Below are positions 24,570 through 40,139 of a DNA stretch of 64,000 nucleotides, piece after piece (within the stretch, counting starts at the first letter, position 1; each line of letters starts with the position of its first letter). Location: positions 3,072,865-3,136,864 of the forward strand of contig OY718806.1 of the NCBI GenBank assembly GCA_963070105.1. Direction: 5' to 3'. The notes below the pieces were generated by a model, which was not told the origin of the DNA, made no database searches, and saw only the letters and a program-made list of their open reading frames with translations. The position numbers and the translations under genes were made by a program. This stretch comes from Litomosoides sigmodontis (Eukaryota > Nematoda > Chromadorea > Rhabditida > Onchocercidae).

Positions 24570-27500
24570 ATGACTTCAGCATCGATGCTATCAGGTGCAG
24601 AGGGCTACGATGAGGACGTCTTTGAAATTGAAGATTTCACTATCGTTACAATAAAAGAAGGTTTGTGTGCTGAATTGGAGCAGTTACTCCGTAAATGGGA
24701 GCTTACTGGTGACAACGGCAACAGTTATTCCTTTACAAAGGTATGGAAATTTTAATTCCATTCGTTATTGATTTCTCTATAGTGAATGCGTGTTCCAGTC
24801 AGCATTAGCGGAATGTCAGTGGGATTCGAAGTATGAAAAGATTACGTTCGGAAACAATCATTTGATTGTCACGTATTACTGGCCGAAAAATCTTCAACGA
24901 ATAGAACAAGAAACGGAGGCAAATGTAATTGGTGCGGACGCTTCCGATTCTTTTCTAACCAATGCTTCACGATTATTCTGCACATCGGAGACAGATTTTT
25001 GCCCGGGATCTATTATTTGTAATCAAGTGAGTTAACAAATTTTATGAGCATTCGGAATGCATAATTTACGAGGGAGATGTCTGCAGTAATTGTTTGCTTG
25101 ATCTGCTCATAAAAATTTGTACTTATTACAGTTTGGGGTCGTCGAATTCATTCTACTGACACCATCTGACTGGCATTCAGACAAAGTGTCGAATGAAGAC
25201 CAGCTACGAGGGTTACTGTCATGCATCACGGAATCTGCTGGAAAAGCCGGATGGTATGATTTTGATGCCACACAGCTGTGAGCTATTTTGGTTCGAGTAC
25301 ATTGTTGAAGAACGTTTCCTAAAACTAATTGTGGATTCTGTATTACATATGTAGTGAGTTGTACTAGGAATGCAGTTGTTTGTCGTTTTCATTTTCTGTG
25401 TGTTGCCAGAATTAATGGCAACCAGTGAGTTAATTCAGTTTGGTGACTTCTGAAAACTGCATTTTAAAAGCATGAAAACATTTTGCAGTGCTTTACCAAT
25501 ATTTGTACAATATGGTGAGAGAGAACGACAACTCTATTTTGGTGTCTGTCAAAATAACTCAATGCGCACTAATTTTGAGTCAGTTCACCAACGTCGCGGC
25601 CATCCGTTAAAATGTCATTTATCGGGATGTTTAGACATTTTTAGAGAAACTTTGGTATGTTTTATCGTCTATTTTCGATTCAGTTAAATTTAGTTTTTGA
25701 TTAAAGGATACAGAGACTTTAACTTTCGCTTACAGCAGTCTTCCTTAATGGATGAAGCGAATCTACGGATATCTATGCAGTTCGATTATGTACTTCAGGT
25801 GTGTCTCAAGTTATTGCACGCTTTAATTGAAATTATTCTTAGAAACCATGCTTATTTTTCGGATGTGACAAAATTTAAAATATTCTATTTTAGGATAAAC
25901 CCTGTTATGAATTTCCCAAAAACAACATAATAGAGGAAGAAATGCTACCAACAGAGAATGCAAGCATTATCGATATTTCTCATCTTCCGTTTGGGGCTAC
26001 TAGAGATGCTATTGAGTAAATACTTTGGATTTCGTGCTTTCAGACGCGATTTAAAAATTGCTTGTTATATGTTTCGAAGTTTCTATTTATCATTTCAGAG
26101 AATTTGGTCTATCAGCGATTTGGACAAACATCGAAAGAGGGATTGCTGTGGAAGAACAGAATCTGTCCAATTTAGACCCTCAGAGAGCCTTAGCATGGAG
26201 TGCTTGGGTTTCAATACACAAGGACGCTTCATATCTAATGAGCGAGTTTTTTTTTTGGACTTTTTTGCAAAGTTTCTTTTTTTATTGAATATATTTGTTT
26301 GAAAAGCGTGATTTTACGTGATTTTGAGAAATACAGCAGCTAACACGGAAACACGGTATAAATATGAGGACTAATGATACAATTCTCCCAGTAATAAAGA
26401 TCTCCTCATAGCAAATCAGGAGAAAATCGGTAGTTGAGGTACTATTTTTAAGGTTTTTGCCTGAGAAAATTGCTAGAAATTGCTCAATCTGAAGAAGGTT
26501 CAAGTTCGGTCCTTCAACAACGGGTTTATTGGAAGCAAGATGCGAGTCGCGCACTATCTTCATTGTTATCTCCAACAGTGCCAGAAAATATTTCAATCGG
26601 GAGCATGGAAACAAGTGAAAACTGTTTCGAACCAGTGCGTTTATTTTTTGTTTGTCACTGCTTTGTGCCCTTCTGAATTGTTGTGGAGCTTTAACATTCT
26701 AATAAACTTAAGCTTGAAGCTTGGTTGTAGGATATTATTGGGCAATGGGTTGATAAAGTATTTGGAAGGACGAAGCGGGAAGATATTTTACCGAGCTCTA
26801 ATACTTCATGCGATGGGGATGTTGAGTCGTCGTGCTGGATGGGAGAAGGGTCGAGTTCTGGTCCAGGTGGCGCCGTTAAAAGTGTACAAAAGTCGAAAGC
26901 ATGTCCTACTGAAAGCATAAATGGGGATGGAAAGGCAGTGGACATTTATCAAAAACTTTGTGTATGTTATTCAGTTATTGTATCTGCAATAAAATCTTGC
27001 ACTGTTATTTCAAAGTGTGTGTAGTGAAAATGGGTTGGTCGTACAAAATTTTCTCATGTTGCGGAACACTATCGAGCTTCTTGCAGTGGTAGTGCACATG
27101 TTCTTCATCGGAGCAGTTTAGACGCATGATAGCTACTGTGTTACTTAAGTTCGTGCCGGTCAGACTCTTTCAAACTGTACTATGCGAATTTTGTGCACTT
27201 CCGTAATGTTGTAGAACCATCAGTACTGCATCCTAATTTTATGAATCCTTAAAGGATATATTAGCCACGTGCAAATCGGCTCCAGAATCCAGTCTAACTT
27301 GTTACATTTCTGTTGCGCTTGCCCAGATGTTGTGTTCTCAAAACTATTCACCGACTGGCTTTTCTGACTTGTGGTCTACTATTACGCATGAATTGCAAGG
27401 GTACTACGAAAAAAATTTATATATTCCTGGGTACGTATTACTAAATTTCTTGAAGTCAGAGCATTCACGCTTCTAATCCAAGTGTTGGTGCTTGCAATAT

Positions 27501-30500
27501 CCATGTTTTATTGTTACAAATACTTTTTCACTGCTTTTGGATAATAAGCTTTATAGACTGGATGAATGTTTGGATCCGGACTTGTCTATGTGTAAATTTC
27601 ACCAGAATCTACAGCTTTTACAATGCGCGGTTAAGGCTAAAAAACGACGTGAGTCAAAGAATTTTTTTATAGAGGAGTCGCAATCGTGTAAATCAGGTAT
27701 ATACTTTAATTTTATGAATCAATATAGATTGAAGTCTTTCGAATGATTTTACAAAAGATTCAAGATCACATATTGCAGAAGAGGATGAATTTTTTGACGC
27801 ATCAGAATCGCTAGAAAAAAATGATGAAATGTCAAGGGAATCAAACTCTTCAAAAGCAGAAGGGAGATTGAAGCCTTGTGGCACACTGCGACTCTTTCAC
27901 TTCTCAGATAGGCTAATATATGAACCTGTTACACAGGTTTGTTCACTCAGCTTATGTCCACTGTGTATCTTTTTCTTCGATTGTCTTTCAGAGTCGTGTT
28001 CCAATGACTGAGGATATGTTGGAGAAGCATGCTGAATACTTAGCTTCGTTGAAAGATCCTGACGAACGAGTTAGAGCACAATTGGAGCCCCTTTTTTCAG
28101 ACATGGAGGCTTTTAAAGTAAGTAACGCTTCTTTAATAGTGATCATTTGCTATGAATTACTAAATCGTTTTTCTTTGTAGGCCGCTAATCCAGGCTGCTG
28201 TTTTGAAGATTTTGTGAGGTGGCACTCTCCTCGTGACTTTATTGTAAATGATGAAAATACAGGTAAAGGTAAACTTTAAGCTTGTACATTTCTATCTATA
28301 ATTTTATGGGTTATCAGTGCTTATCAAGGCTATCTGAATAGTTTAAAGGTCATTTATCAAGTCGCATGACGGGCGAAGATAATACTTGGCAACAGACATG
28401 GAATCAGGCACAGCCGAAACCTGCTTGTCGTCAAAAGATGCTATTTGATGATCTAAAGGCAGCTAATAAGGTAAAGGTTATTCATTTTAATTTCCGAAAA
28501 AAGATACGGAACATTACATAACGACTGCAGATAGTTTAACCGGCTTCTTTGTTTCTGTTGTCCCTTCAGTTAAGGAATAACTGCTGTTTCAAGTTGTTAA
28601 GTGCATGTCAGCAAATTGCGTGATTTTGCCTTTAAATTAACAAAATCTCAGTTTTGCAGATTATTAGTGATTTCGAAAATCTCACAATGTCCGGATTGAT
28701 TTTTTATATCATACCGGTTTTGTTCAAATGCGCAACTATGCAACTAGTGGATGAATGTTAGTTTTTCTATCAGTTTAATGCAACTTTTCAGCTTGTCTTT
28801 CTATGACTGAAGAACTTAAAGCATTTCGTTTGATTAGTTAGTTAGTTAGACTGTATGTGGTTTTTTTATAACTTAAATGAACTACTATACTGCTTAAAAA
28901 TGTCGGCAAGACTAATGTCCTAACATATTTTAATACTTCCAATTGTTGACAGATTCAATTTTGAATAAGATGAGTTTTGTAGTACGCGTTTTATATTATG
29001 GGAAATGACACATTCCTTTAGTTGATTACCTAGAAATTCATTAGATAATAATCTGTAGTTTTTCTTCGATTTCATAATTGATTACCGAATAATTACAGCA
29101 AAATTATATTTTACTGTTATCGGAGACAAATTACTCAACCTTTGTAAAAAAGTTTTGGATTGTACGAAGAGCAATGATTTGGAAGATTACTTAGACGCTG
29201 TCAAGGATATGGCTCAACTTGAGGGATTGGTTACTTGTTGCAATGTACTTTATACACAATTAGTTTCTGCTGTCGATAAAAAAGTTAGCTACTTTACATG
29301 CTGAATTTTTTAACTATGTTTTTCTAAAGTTGTTTCTGGTAGTAATTTGAAGAAGCTAATGTTTTCGAAACCCTAACTTTCCTTTAATACATTTTTATCA
29401 AAATAAGGTTGATTCCAGTGTTTCGTACCACTTTTATCGAATATTGCGCTTCACGGAGCCTTTTCATCTAAATATTTTTTTATCCGTGTCTTTTCAATTC
29501 GATTTTTATTTTGTTAAAATAGAGGGATAATCATCTAGAAATAGGATAACTTGAAACGTAGCTAATATTTAGGAATGTTTAGAATCTTTTCGCACTAGTT
29601 GTCATTCCTGAAATGACTCTTTCTCAAAAGTAAACAGCACGGCATTCATTGGGATTTTGTAAACAACGCACTCAGTCCACTTGTTAAGAAAAAGAATTCC
29701 GAACGGTTAAGTAGTAACAATGGTAAACTCCTGAAGTTTCAGTTACAGTAAGAGCACGGAAGTGGAAAACACAAAAATACGTATAAAAACCGATAAAGTG
29801 TGAAGTCCGACAAAGCATAAAGATTGAACAAAGCTATATATTGCGTAGGATGAGTGCTGGATTCGATGAAGTAGATGCGAGGAATGATAAGCAAAGCAAT
29901 AAGATATAGTATTACCCGCTTTATAAGCTTCAATTTTGAAGTCGAGGCGATCTCTTGCAACTGAAATGTTACAATAATTAATATCTACGTTTTTGAAACT
30001 GCTATCTAAATCGCAAAAAATATTTCAGACAAAATTTTTTCAAATTCGCTCAAAAGAGACCAGAAATTACCGAAAAAAAGTGCAAGCTACGAATTGAATT
30101 AAAACATCAACGATATTATTTCGTAATGCTAACAGTTTAGATATTTCCTTTCTAGAGAAAATTCTCACCCATCGCTCTAAGACTTACGCATATGCTGCTG
30201 AATAACATCTCAATAATCATGTGCTGTTGCATTCGAAAGTGTTACAAATATATTTGTGAAGAAATATCACACCTAAAATGAAATATAGGAGAATCTTGAT
30301 AGATGCAAACATATGCATAATTGTATGTAACTGTGCGTTCAGTAAACAAAACTATTTGCGCAAACTAGCTAAGTTTTGGTGGAAAACAAGTGAATTTGTA
30401 CAACTTATGAATTTCGCTGGGAGCTCGAGTAAAACTCATCATTCTCGTAATTTTATCACTCGTTGCCTCATCTTTATCTGTTTTTTTTGAGTAACAAAAA

Positions 30501-31270
30501 ATTTTTATTACAGTTAACCGAAGACGAGAATTGCGAAATACGACAGTTCGCTATGTCACTCGTGCTATCAAACGAGCAAAACTGCGGAAATGTCATTGAT
30601 GGTGGAAAAGCTGGTGCAGGCTATCGAGTAGCGATCGTTCGAGGTTTATGTGGGCCTGTCGGTTCAGCTTTAAAAAATCTCTTTTTTGGTTCGGACGTAA
30701 AAAGCGCAAATAGGTAAACTTATTGCTATTCACATTGGAAAACAGATTACTGTCACTATTTTTCATTAGACCGCTAATGATCTCTGCTTATCGATGTTTC
30801 AAATGCTTCACAAAAAACATGGAAGTAAAATTAGTTCTACCAAACTAAAACAAAATCGAATTACATAATATATTTTCCAAAAATTTTTGCGTACATAGCT
30901 TTTTGTTCCCATTCTTCTACAGAGCCGAAAAGAGAACTCTTGAGCAAATTCTCACTGGTGACGAGGATATGCCATATCGCAGGTAATTTGCTCGCTATTT
31001 TTTTTTATATGCACAAAGATATAAACCAAGTAATAGCGTTATCTGACCCGATTGAATTCCTGGTATACAACGGGTGGAAGCTGTATTAGTTTTGCTCTAC
31101 GACTTATGAGGATAGTCCTATTTCTTTTTAGGAGACAATACGTTATGCGATGTGGTGCTCGTAGACCGACGCTTGGTTCACGAACATTACCACAAAGATT
31201 GTATGCCGCAATTTCGAAAGAAGAATATAGACTTTGTTTAGCACTGTCAAGCGATACTGTTTTATCCTAG
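24570..31270 (+). CDS. rbg-1: Rab3 GTPase-activating protein catalytic subunit
   Basis: Catalytic subunit of the Rab3GAP heterodimer, which acts on Rab3 (GAP) and, in other animals, on Rab18 (exchange). Exons: 24570-24740, 24799-25026, 25132-25253, 25489-25654, 25736-25798, 25894-26015, 26099-26245, 26466-26634, 26731-26961, 27327-27430, 27557-27696, 27758-27936, 27992-28117, 28181-28262, 28349-28470, 28660-28756, 29099-29283, 30514-30713, 30923-30982, 31132-31270. They total 2853 nt, 950 residues, close to the human length (981). Family hallmarks seen: EVFEIEDFT-like N-terminus (VFEIEDFT), ALPIFVQYGE, ATRDAIEEFGLS, LWSTITHEL...LYIPG, PGCCFEDFVRWHSPRDF, and PACRQKMLFDDLKAANK; C-terminus LPQRLYAA...CLALSSDTVLS. 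The last intron-rich third includes a 1.2-kb intron. Weak points: donor GA|GTTTTT at 26246 and acceptor CTGAG at 26465. The symbol follows the C. elegans orthologue name as I recall it. Confidence 0.92.
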
Positions 31271-32833
<1,563 letters not shown>

Positions 32834-35259
32834 TTACATCATATCACACAACAAATCTGCTTCTACGAACCTCTGCCGGCGTAACCTCGATACAGTGGAA
32901 AAAACGTCAATGTTTTCGGGAGTTTTACAGAGCTGATCTATTCCCAAAGCTATTGCGATAAATGTACACGTCCGACCAATTCCAGCACTGCAAACAATGA
33001 ATGCTGCCGTTACATTCATTATAAGTGATAACAAAGCACTTTTTGATATGCAATGCCACTACTGGTTGAAGAGAAAGGCAAGCGACCTGCAGTGGACAAT
33101 AACTGGTGCTGAACTAGAAGATAATCTTCGATGTTCATTCCTGTAACTTTCCATAGCAACGATTACTTTGAGAAGTTGAGTGATGTGTTGCACAGGCAAA
33201 CGATGATCTAACCATTCCGTAAACCAGATGTGCTTCACGTGGTGCTCCAAACCGCGGTGCTATAATATAGGTTGACTACTGTCGATGTCCTTAAACTATA
33301 TTTTACAGATAGTCCTTAACAAATGTATTAATCTGACTGAGAATTTCTAAATTGAAGTTGAAAATCATTAAATAGTACAATAATATTGTCATCATCTTTG
33401 CTTTCAAAACAGCAGAACTTTGGGACATTTCAATGTAGTCCGTTCTTTGCTTATGTTACAGCCAATCATCACTATCCTTCCAGAAGGGAGAAAAGGCTTC
33501 TGTTCCAGTTTCCGCTTTTAGCAAACGTTTTATGGAACAGGCAAAACTGGCATTCAAATAGATGAAAATCAATACATTTAAAAGAATGTGGCGAATTTGA
33601 GCACCGTCGTAAAAGCTTGTTGAAAGAATGGTAACATGAATTTCACCATAACAGGCATGATTGTCCGGCCAGTATTTCTCGCATTTTTTCTGTAAAACGT
33701 CTATGTTGCTTTCTGGACGGTTTTCATTAATTATGATTAGAGAAACTTGAATTTGTGTAGATAGTAGGAGCTTGTTATTATTCCCACATTCTCTATTCGA
33801 ACTATAAAAGATTCTATATCTTAAATTTTTAAAACATACTAGCGCTAGCTTGGCTCCGTATGGTTTTTCCTCTAAGTTGGTCACCATTATGATAGCCGGT
33901 GCACGTTCCTGAAGAACCATTAACCAAAAGTCGTTAACTGTATTCGACATAGGACCTTCTGCAGCGATATACATTATTTGTGAGTTCGAATCCTAAATTC
34001 AACCACTTGACTGTTAATAAAAATGGGATGATGGAATGACTTCCATTACAGATGGTAGTTCTCATGTTTCGCTTGCTAAAACCTTGTGGTTATTGCTATT
34101 ATTACATGAAGAAAAATTTCATAAGAGTCGTGAAAAGACCCACACACTTCCTGCGAACAATTTCGCAAGGTCACACCGAAACCTTACTAATGTTCCGACG
34201 CTTTGTGGAATGCTGCAGTTAATGCTTGTAGAAATAAATGGTGAAGATTGCTAGATATGCAACGTAGTTAATTCTTGAAATTCATCCCTGCTTATAGGTA
34301 CCAGAAAGCTGACCAAAATATAGTTCGCATTGATATAGCTCTGACAGATGTCTTCAGTTGTAGAATTACACGAAGCTCTATAGCTGGACGATAGTCGTAC
34401 ACGAGTTTCTCGTATAGGCCATAATGTGTGCCTATTTTTCTGACTACAACCAGCAATTTTTTCACAGGATGAAGTACTTGGACTTGGCAGAGCCTGCAGA
34501 AAAAGGAATCAAGTAATACCACTACTCTCTAAATTACGTGTGCTTTTGCATTTTCTTCCTTCTATTAATCATTCGAAGTGAAAAGCAAGAAAAAAAATGT
34601 GATTTCACTTACAGCAAACTCTGCATAGATCAGAGACAAGGATGCCGAAATATCAAGTTGGTGCAATTGACAACGTGTGAGACGTCGTGACTTACAGAGT
34701 TCTAATTCTTCCGCAGCACTAAAATTTAAAACAATGATGGAATCGGCGATTGTTGTTTCGACCAGTGACAAATGATTATTAACAAAAATGAATTGATCCC
34801 ACAATTAATTACCGCAAAACCAATGTCTATTTAGACACTGTTTTCCGTGTTATCATTTACTGCAAAGGAAAGAGATTGTGAAAAAAAAAGGAGCAAAAGA
34901 CTTTTTGCCGATACTGTCAGTGCAGGACGTAGCGAAAATATACTTTTAACACGAACTCTTCATCAATTGGTGATATTTCAGGAGCTGAATTTTGGAATTG
35001 GCTCAGATTGATTGTTAGTGACACTGACGAGCCACGCCTAAAATGTGAAGGCTGAGATAATTATTGCTGCAATGGCAAGCAAGATTGCTACCTTTAAACA
35101 ATAAGTTAGAGATTAGCAAGTGTGTGTCCGGATGTATTTCAGCATCACTCCATTCGCAAATATTTAGAGTTCACCTTTCACGAAGGCTGCAGCTGCGCAT
35201 TGGGATATGAGATGTAACCATTAGCTGAGGATAAATTCCGCAACGTTTATTTTTTCTAC
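32834..35259 (-). CDS. Divergent classical protein tyrosine phosphatase (5' end missing)
   Basis: Exons (minus): 35259-35175, 35037-34957, 34718-34613, 34493-34314, 33992-33840, 33689-33576, 33259-33087, 32987-32834; phases agree, about 347 residues, with the first exon still needing an upstream partner (phase 1). Motifs in order: KNRH (usually KNRY), [36 protein letters not shown], a WPD loop read as WLDHR, the active site [15 protein letters not shown], and LRRQR, ending [10 protein letters not shown] where VQTxxQY is expected. The Cys-x5-Arg signature and the loop Asp are present, so some activity is possible, but the phosphotyrosine-binding Tyr, WPD Pro and both Q-loop Gln are replaced. 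Nematodes have many lineage-specific phosphatases of this kind. No membrane segment is seen in the visible part. The 34957 donor (GTTCGT) is weak. Confidence 0.8.
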
Positions 35260-36235
35260 CTATAAAAATAAAATTTATAACCAAAGTGGACTCAATATTG
35301 CAAACAAATTTTTTCAGCTCATTATTTTTTCCGCGTAACACAAGAAAGTGAAAATTTCCAATTTTTTTCAAACTCTAAACAATACATAAATGATTTGTTC
35401 AAAAAATGTTCTACAGCTCAAAAATCTCGTTCTTAAGTGTACGGTTCCAGCTACTTAATGATAATAACATAATGGATAACCAGTTCCTGAGTCCCACTTT
35501 CACTTCCTTTTACGCATTTTACAAGACTGTAAGAACTTTGTTCTAGCCAGAACTACTGTAATTGTAACATCTATCATATGATGATTGTTTCAGTCTAATG
35601 AATTTGCATTTTAGGTCAAATTCATCATTATTCCTTAATTCGTTTAATTTCATTTGAGAAAGAATGAACTCTATGAATAACTGTAATTTCAATGTGTATT
35701 TTGTCATAGTTGCTACAGATATTTCTCTAGAATAATTTCACATGCCATCATTATGATGCCTTTGAAAAAAAAATTTAGAGATGGACAAGTGAGCTAAATA
35801 AAAAGTATTTTTGCTTATTCCCTATGGTACGAATAAAATACAAGTAAAATGAAAGTTTACATAATCTAACAGAAATATTTCGACAATACCGACTTATAGG
35901 CAACATGAAAACGATTACTTATGTTGAGCTAATTGTTGATATGAAAGCGATAATGGCTGCTTTTACAACAATAAAAATTAGGACAAGTTAAAACGGGAAA
36001 AATAGAGGTTAATTGTTGCTGTTAAAATGTCTCGAAAATTCACAGGTAGTGTACTTCTGAGAATTATCAGGTCTCTTTATATACCAAAACTGTAATGTGA
36101 TGGAAAAGTGGCAACGGTTTCCACATACGTCATTTCCGTGCTGAATGCTTTATGGAAAATTTCTGAATTGACAAACAGGTTAATTGACGATCCATTTTTT
36201 TACCTTGCCATTAGAGTAGCACATGCCAAATTTAC

Positions 36236-36315
36236 ACATACACATTCGTACACATATATATATACGCATACACACACACACATACGGGCACGCACCCACA
36301 CACACACACACATAC
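36236..36315. repeat. Imperfect CA/TA microsatellite
   Basis: Mixed CA and TA dinucleotides with ACGCACC-type interruptions. It gives false frames rich in Thr/His and Val/Cys. Confidence 0.85.
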
Positions 36316-39300
36316 GTAGTGGTAGATGTAACGAATTTAACATGTACACATTTGAAATGAATGATCACTTCCTGTAAATGTCTTTATCTTTGTGGTAATA
36401 TGATTATGGCGAAAGACATTTGTCTCTTCGAATTAAATTTTGTGAATTTTAAATACCGAAAACAGTGGTTAGAGTGTTGAACTTTTGGTAGTATAAATGA
36501 GAAGGAGCTAAGTGAAGGAGCTATTTTATCCAATTATATTTATTTATATGACAACAGAAGAGAGCGAGAATGATCCTGGAAAATACAGATAAGAAAATAA
36601 GAAGTAATTAATGCAAGTCGTTAAATATGTGGATTAAAATGAAGGAGGAAAGCGTAGATGTGCGTAACTAGCGTCATAATTTCATGCTAAAAATGAATTT
36701 CCATGACAGCAGAAAGGATGACAGTAGCGATCGTCTTTTACGAAGAGAAACGGTAATATTAAATCAAAAATAAATGGGAAAAAAGGGAGTGAATTGAAAC
36801 GAGCATAAAATTTAAGTGTGAGAAATAGCGGAAAAGCTACCAAGAAGCAAAGCAAGCTCTGTCGGTCGGTCATCCATCCTTCTAAGCAAGCCTCTGACTC
36901 CCCGGCGCCTCGATCCCTCCTCTCATCTTCACTGTTTCCCTCTCATGAGATTCTTCTGATTGGATCACAACACTCTTCAACGAATGTGTACTGCGCCAGA
37001 GGATTGGAAAGTTCCGGTTGAATGCTTTTGAAAGTCGCGAGGAAAAAAGGGAATGAAGCATCATTGCACTACATGAGAAGTGAATAGTCCAAATTGACCA
37101 TCAATCTCCTCCGAGTTTTTTCTGTCCAAAGTAATTTATGTTCACAACGGCGTCCTTATAACCGGAAATCGTTCTACTTACGCAATCAATTCTTCCGTGT
37201 AGAGTAAAACGAACGTGTAGGCAAGAGATAAGCTGAAAACGCAATATGGAAAAGCATTAAACGCATCCATTCACTTCGACACCAAGTGTGCTCGCTCTAC
37301 TTCCGGTTCAAATTGCTCCTTTTGAAGAATGTAATAGATCATTCATCAATAAGGACTTCTTATCCTTTCCATCAATTTAACAGATGAGGAGAAGGAGGGA
37401 GGGTGGGGTGGTGGCAGTGACGTTGCATTGCGCAGTCTCTCTGACATCATTACTGCTCCGTGAAACAATTCAACGATCTCAGTACAGTGCAGTGGACAGT
37501 TGTCTCGGAAACGTGTCCATTCTATGAGAAGGAATTGAAACTAGCTGGTTAATTCCGCCAGTAAAACAACAAACAAATATCATCGACATCCGCTCGAACT
37601 GACGCCTTTACCGTCGAGGAGATGAAAAGGATTGGAAGGGAGAGAGGAAGTGAGAAGAAAATAAGTTCAGTGCGAGTGAAAAAACAGTTGCCTGATAGCA
37701 TCTTTCTCATTTATCCAACTTCTGATTACTTTCAACCTTTTTTTTCACTTCTTACTAACAAATGGCTCTTATTCCAGCTCTTCCTAATTTCATTTAATCA
37801 ACTGAAATTTCTCTTTTGCATGAGAAGATGTGTACCGCACGGCACAGTTCTACAGCGAACATTTTGGCTTGATGTTGTTAATGAAGCTTTTTGCAACCAG
37901 ACAGATAGCTTTTCCATGATATTTCTGTCAGGATTATCTTCCTCACATTATTTTTTGCACCTGTCTAGCAAAAAAAGCCATGCAAGATATTGGGGCTGCT
38001 CCTTGCGTTAAAGCGGATGCCAGTGATCATCACACGCACTCTATCAATTTTTTTTCCACTAATTACCTTTTCATCGCCTTCGAAAACGCTAACAAGTTGA
38101 GTGATAATTTCAATGACAATTATCATTTTTTTTGATAATTAATGATATTTTTCAGCAGAGCATAATTTGTCTTCAATACTCTTCGTTGGCAAGGAAATGA
38201 CATTTAGAATTTCAATTTAAAAATTAAAATTCTCTCACATTCCACCACTACTGGAGTAATTTTATAATGCTTTCAATAAAGTAGGTTCCTGATTTTATAT
38301 ATTTATTACAAAACAATGTTATCAGCAATAATTCAATCGTTTGAGAATCTGTCCTAAATTTGCTTCATTACGATCTTCTGTCACATGTCAACTTTTGAAA
38401 CAACAGAAATTTTAAATTATTAGGATGATTTCTTTTTTTCATCAATCTCATTTCCATCTATTTTTCCTAAATTTAGATCAAAACTTTTCTATTTTCTTGT
38501 TTGGAACAGGTCCTCCCACTAGTCGTGTTCACACGTATATTCAGGATTGAATCAAACATGTAGTATTCTATTGCTTGTTGTTTTTCCGCTTCACCTATTT
38601 TCACACTTGACAGTGAAGCTTTTTAATTGTGAAATAAATATTTCGTTTTTTTTTTGAATGAGCTGTATGCGAGATGTATGAAGCGATGAACCTATCATCC
38701 GAAACACACCAAAAACATTCGAAATTAAACCTGAACAGTGATAAAGAAAGGGGAAGTATCAGCTAAAAATCGTAAATGTTCAAAAGCAATCTGTTCACTC
38801 CAATCATCAACACTTTTGTGATAACGAACATTAGGTAACAGTAAATGTTATTAGTCGAACAGAACCATCTATTCCGAAAGCTTTTCAATTATCAACCAAA
38901 CAACAAATGTGGAAACAATACCTGCTCCGTATGCGGTGCTTCCTTAAGAAATTCAGTTTGCTACAACTTCAATGCAATACACAAAGCTCCAAAGATATGA
39001 TACTGAAAACATCTGAAGTATGCAATCAGATCACATTTCTTTGAAATATCATCTTTCAGAGAAATACGATCTGATGCGATTATTTTAATGAAATATTACA
39101 ACATAAAAAGTCATCTGAATGAATCTTTCATACGTATTCGTAAGTGACAATGCAAAAGTGTTAATAAAATGGCATCAGTAAATGACTCACATAACAACAT
39201 ATGGTGCAAAAATTATCGTGAAACTAATGAGGTTTTCCGTAGACATCCTAAATGAACTCAAGGAAAATCTTGTCGGTGTTTTTGTGGTTGGTCATTTGTC

Positions 39301-40139
39301 ATGTTCATAATGCATTTGGTGTCCTTTTCATCTGTGACCCAAAAATGAAATTAGTAATCTCTGTTCCCAATAGTTCTAATCAAAGTTAAAATCTATCTTG
39401 ATTTTATATAAATAAAAATTTTATAATGACGATTCTTCCACATCTATAATCATTAAACTTTTCAAGCTTATACAAATCATCCTTTCGTTTAAGCAAGCAA
39501 TTGAAAATATTTCAACACGCCTTTCAACACAAATTTCTCCAACCTTCAAAGTGCTTTGCAGCAAAGCACCATCGTTTTTAATATGTCAAAAACCAAACAT
39601 TTGTGCACACTATTGAATTGTAGCAAAGGAACACCGGAAACACAGTAAATAAAATTTGCAGAACATCTGGAACGATAATTTGATAAATAAACGGAGGTAA
39701 AACTTGGCTAATACAACGACGACACCTCATATTTTAAAACATTTCTTCTCATTTACATCATTTAATGCGTAAAAGCGTTCGTTATATATTGAAATATTTC
39801 AGGAAGTAACGTGAAGTTTTGATTTATTACTAAAAAACGTCAACATCGCTCATTGAATCTTCGTTTCACATGTATAACATCAAAATTTCTGTTCAGTTCA
39901 CTGATAATCTGAAATATGTCATAACCAGTGAAACTCTCAGTACAAACCTTTACCACGTCTTTATTGTTCATCATTTCTCACTTCTGTTTATGTGGTAATG
40001 AACAATTCACTGTAAATTCCTCTAGATTTGAATTTCGGAAGTCTTTGACATGTGGTAGCGGCCACCATAAGTACATAAGATATAATTTCAGAACAATTGT
40101 GATAATAAATGCTATTAGCCAATACTACTGAATCAATTC

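Noticed and set aside
29739..29960. Hydrophobic minus-strand frame of 73 codons
   Set aside because: It lies in the large RAB3GAP1 intron, has no family match and is typical of AT-rich chance frames.
37622..38011. 129-codon plus-strand frame
   Set aside because: No recognisable domain, biased AT-driven composition in its second half and no splice partners; noted as the longest unexplained non-repeat frame in that region.
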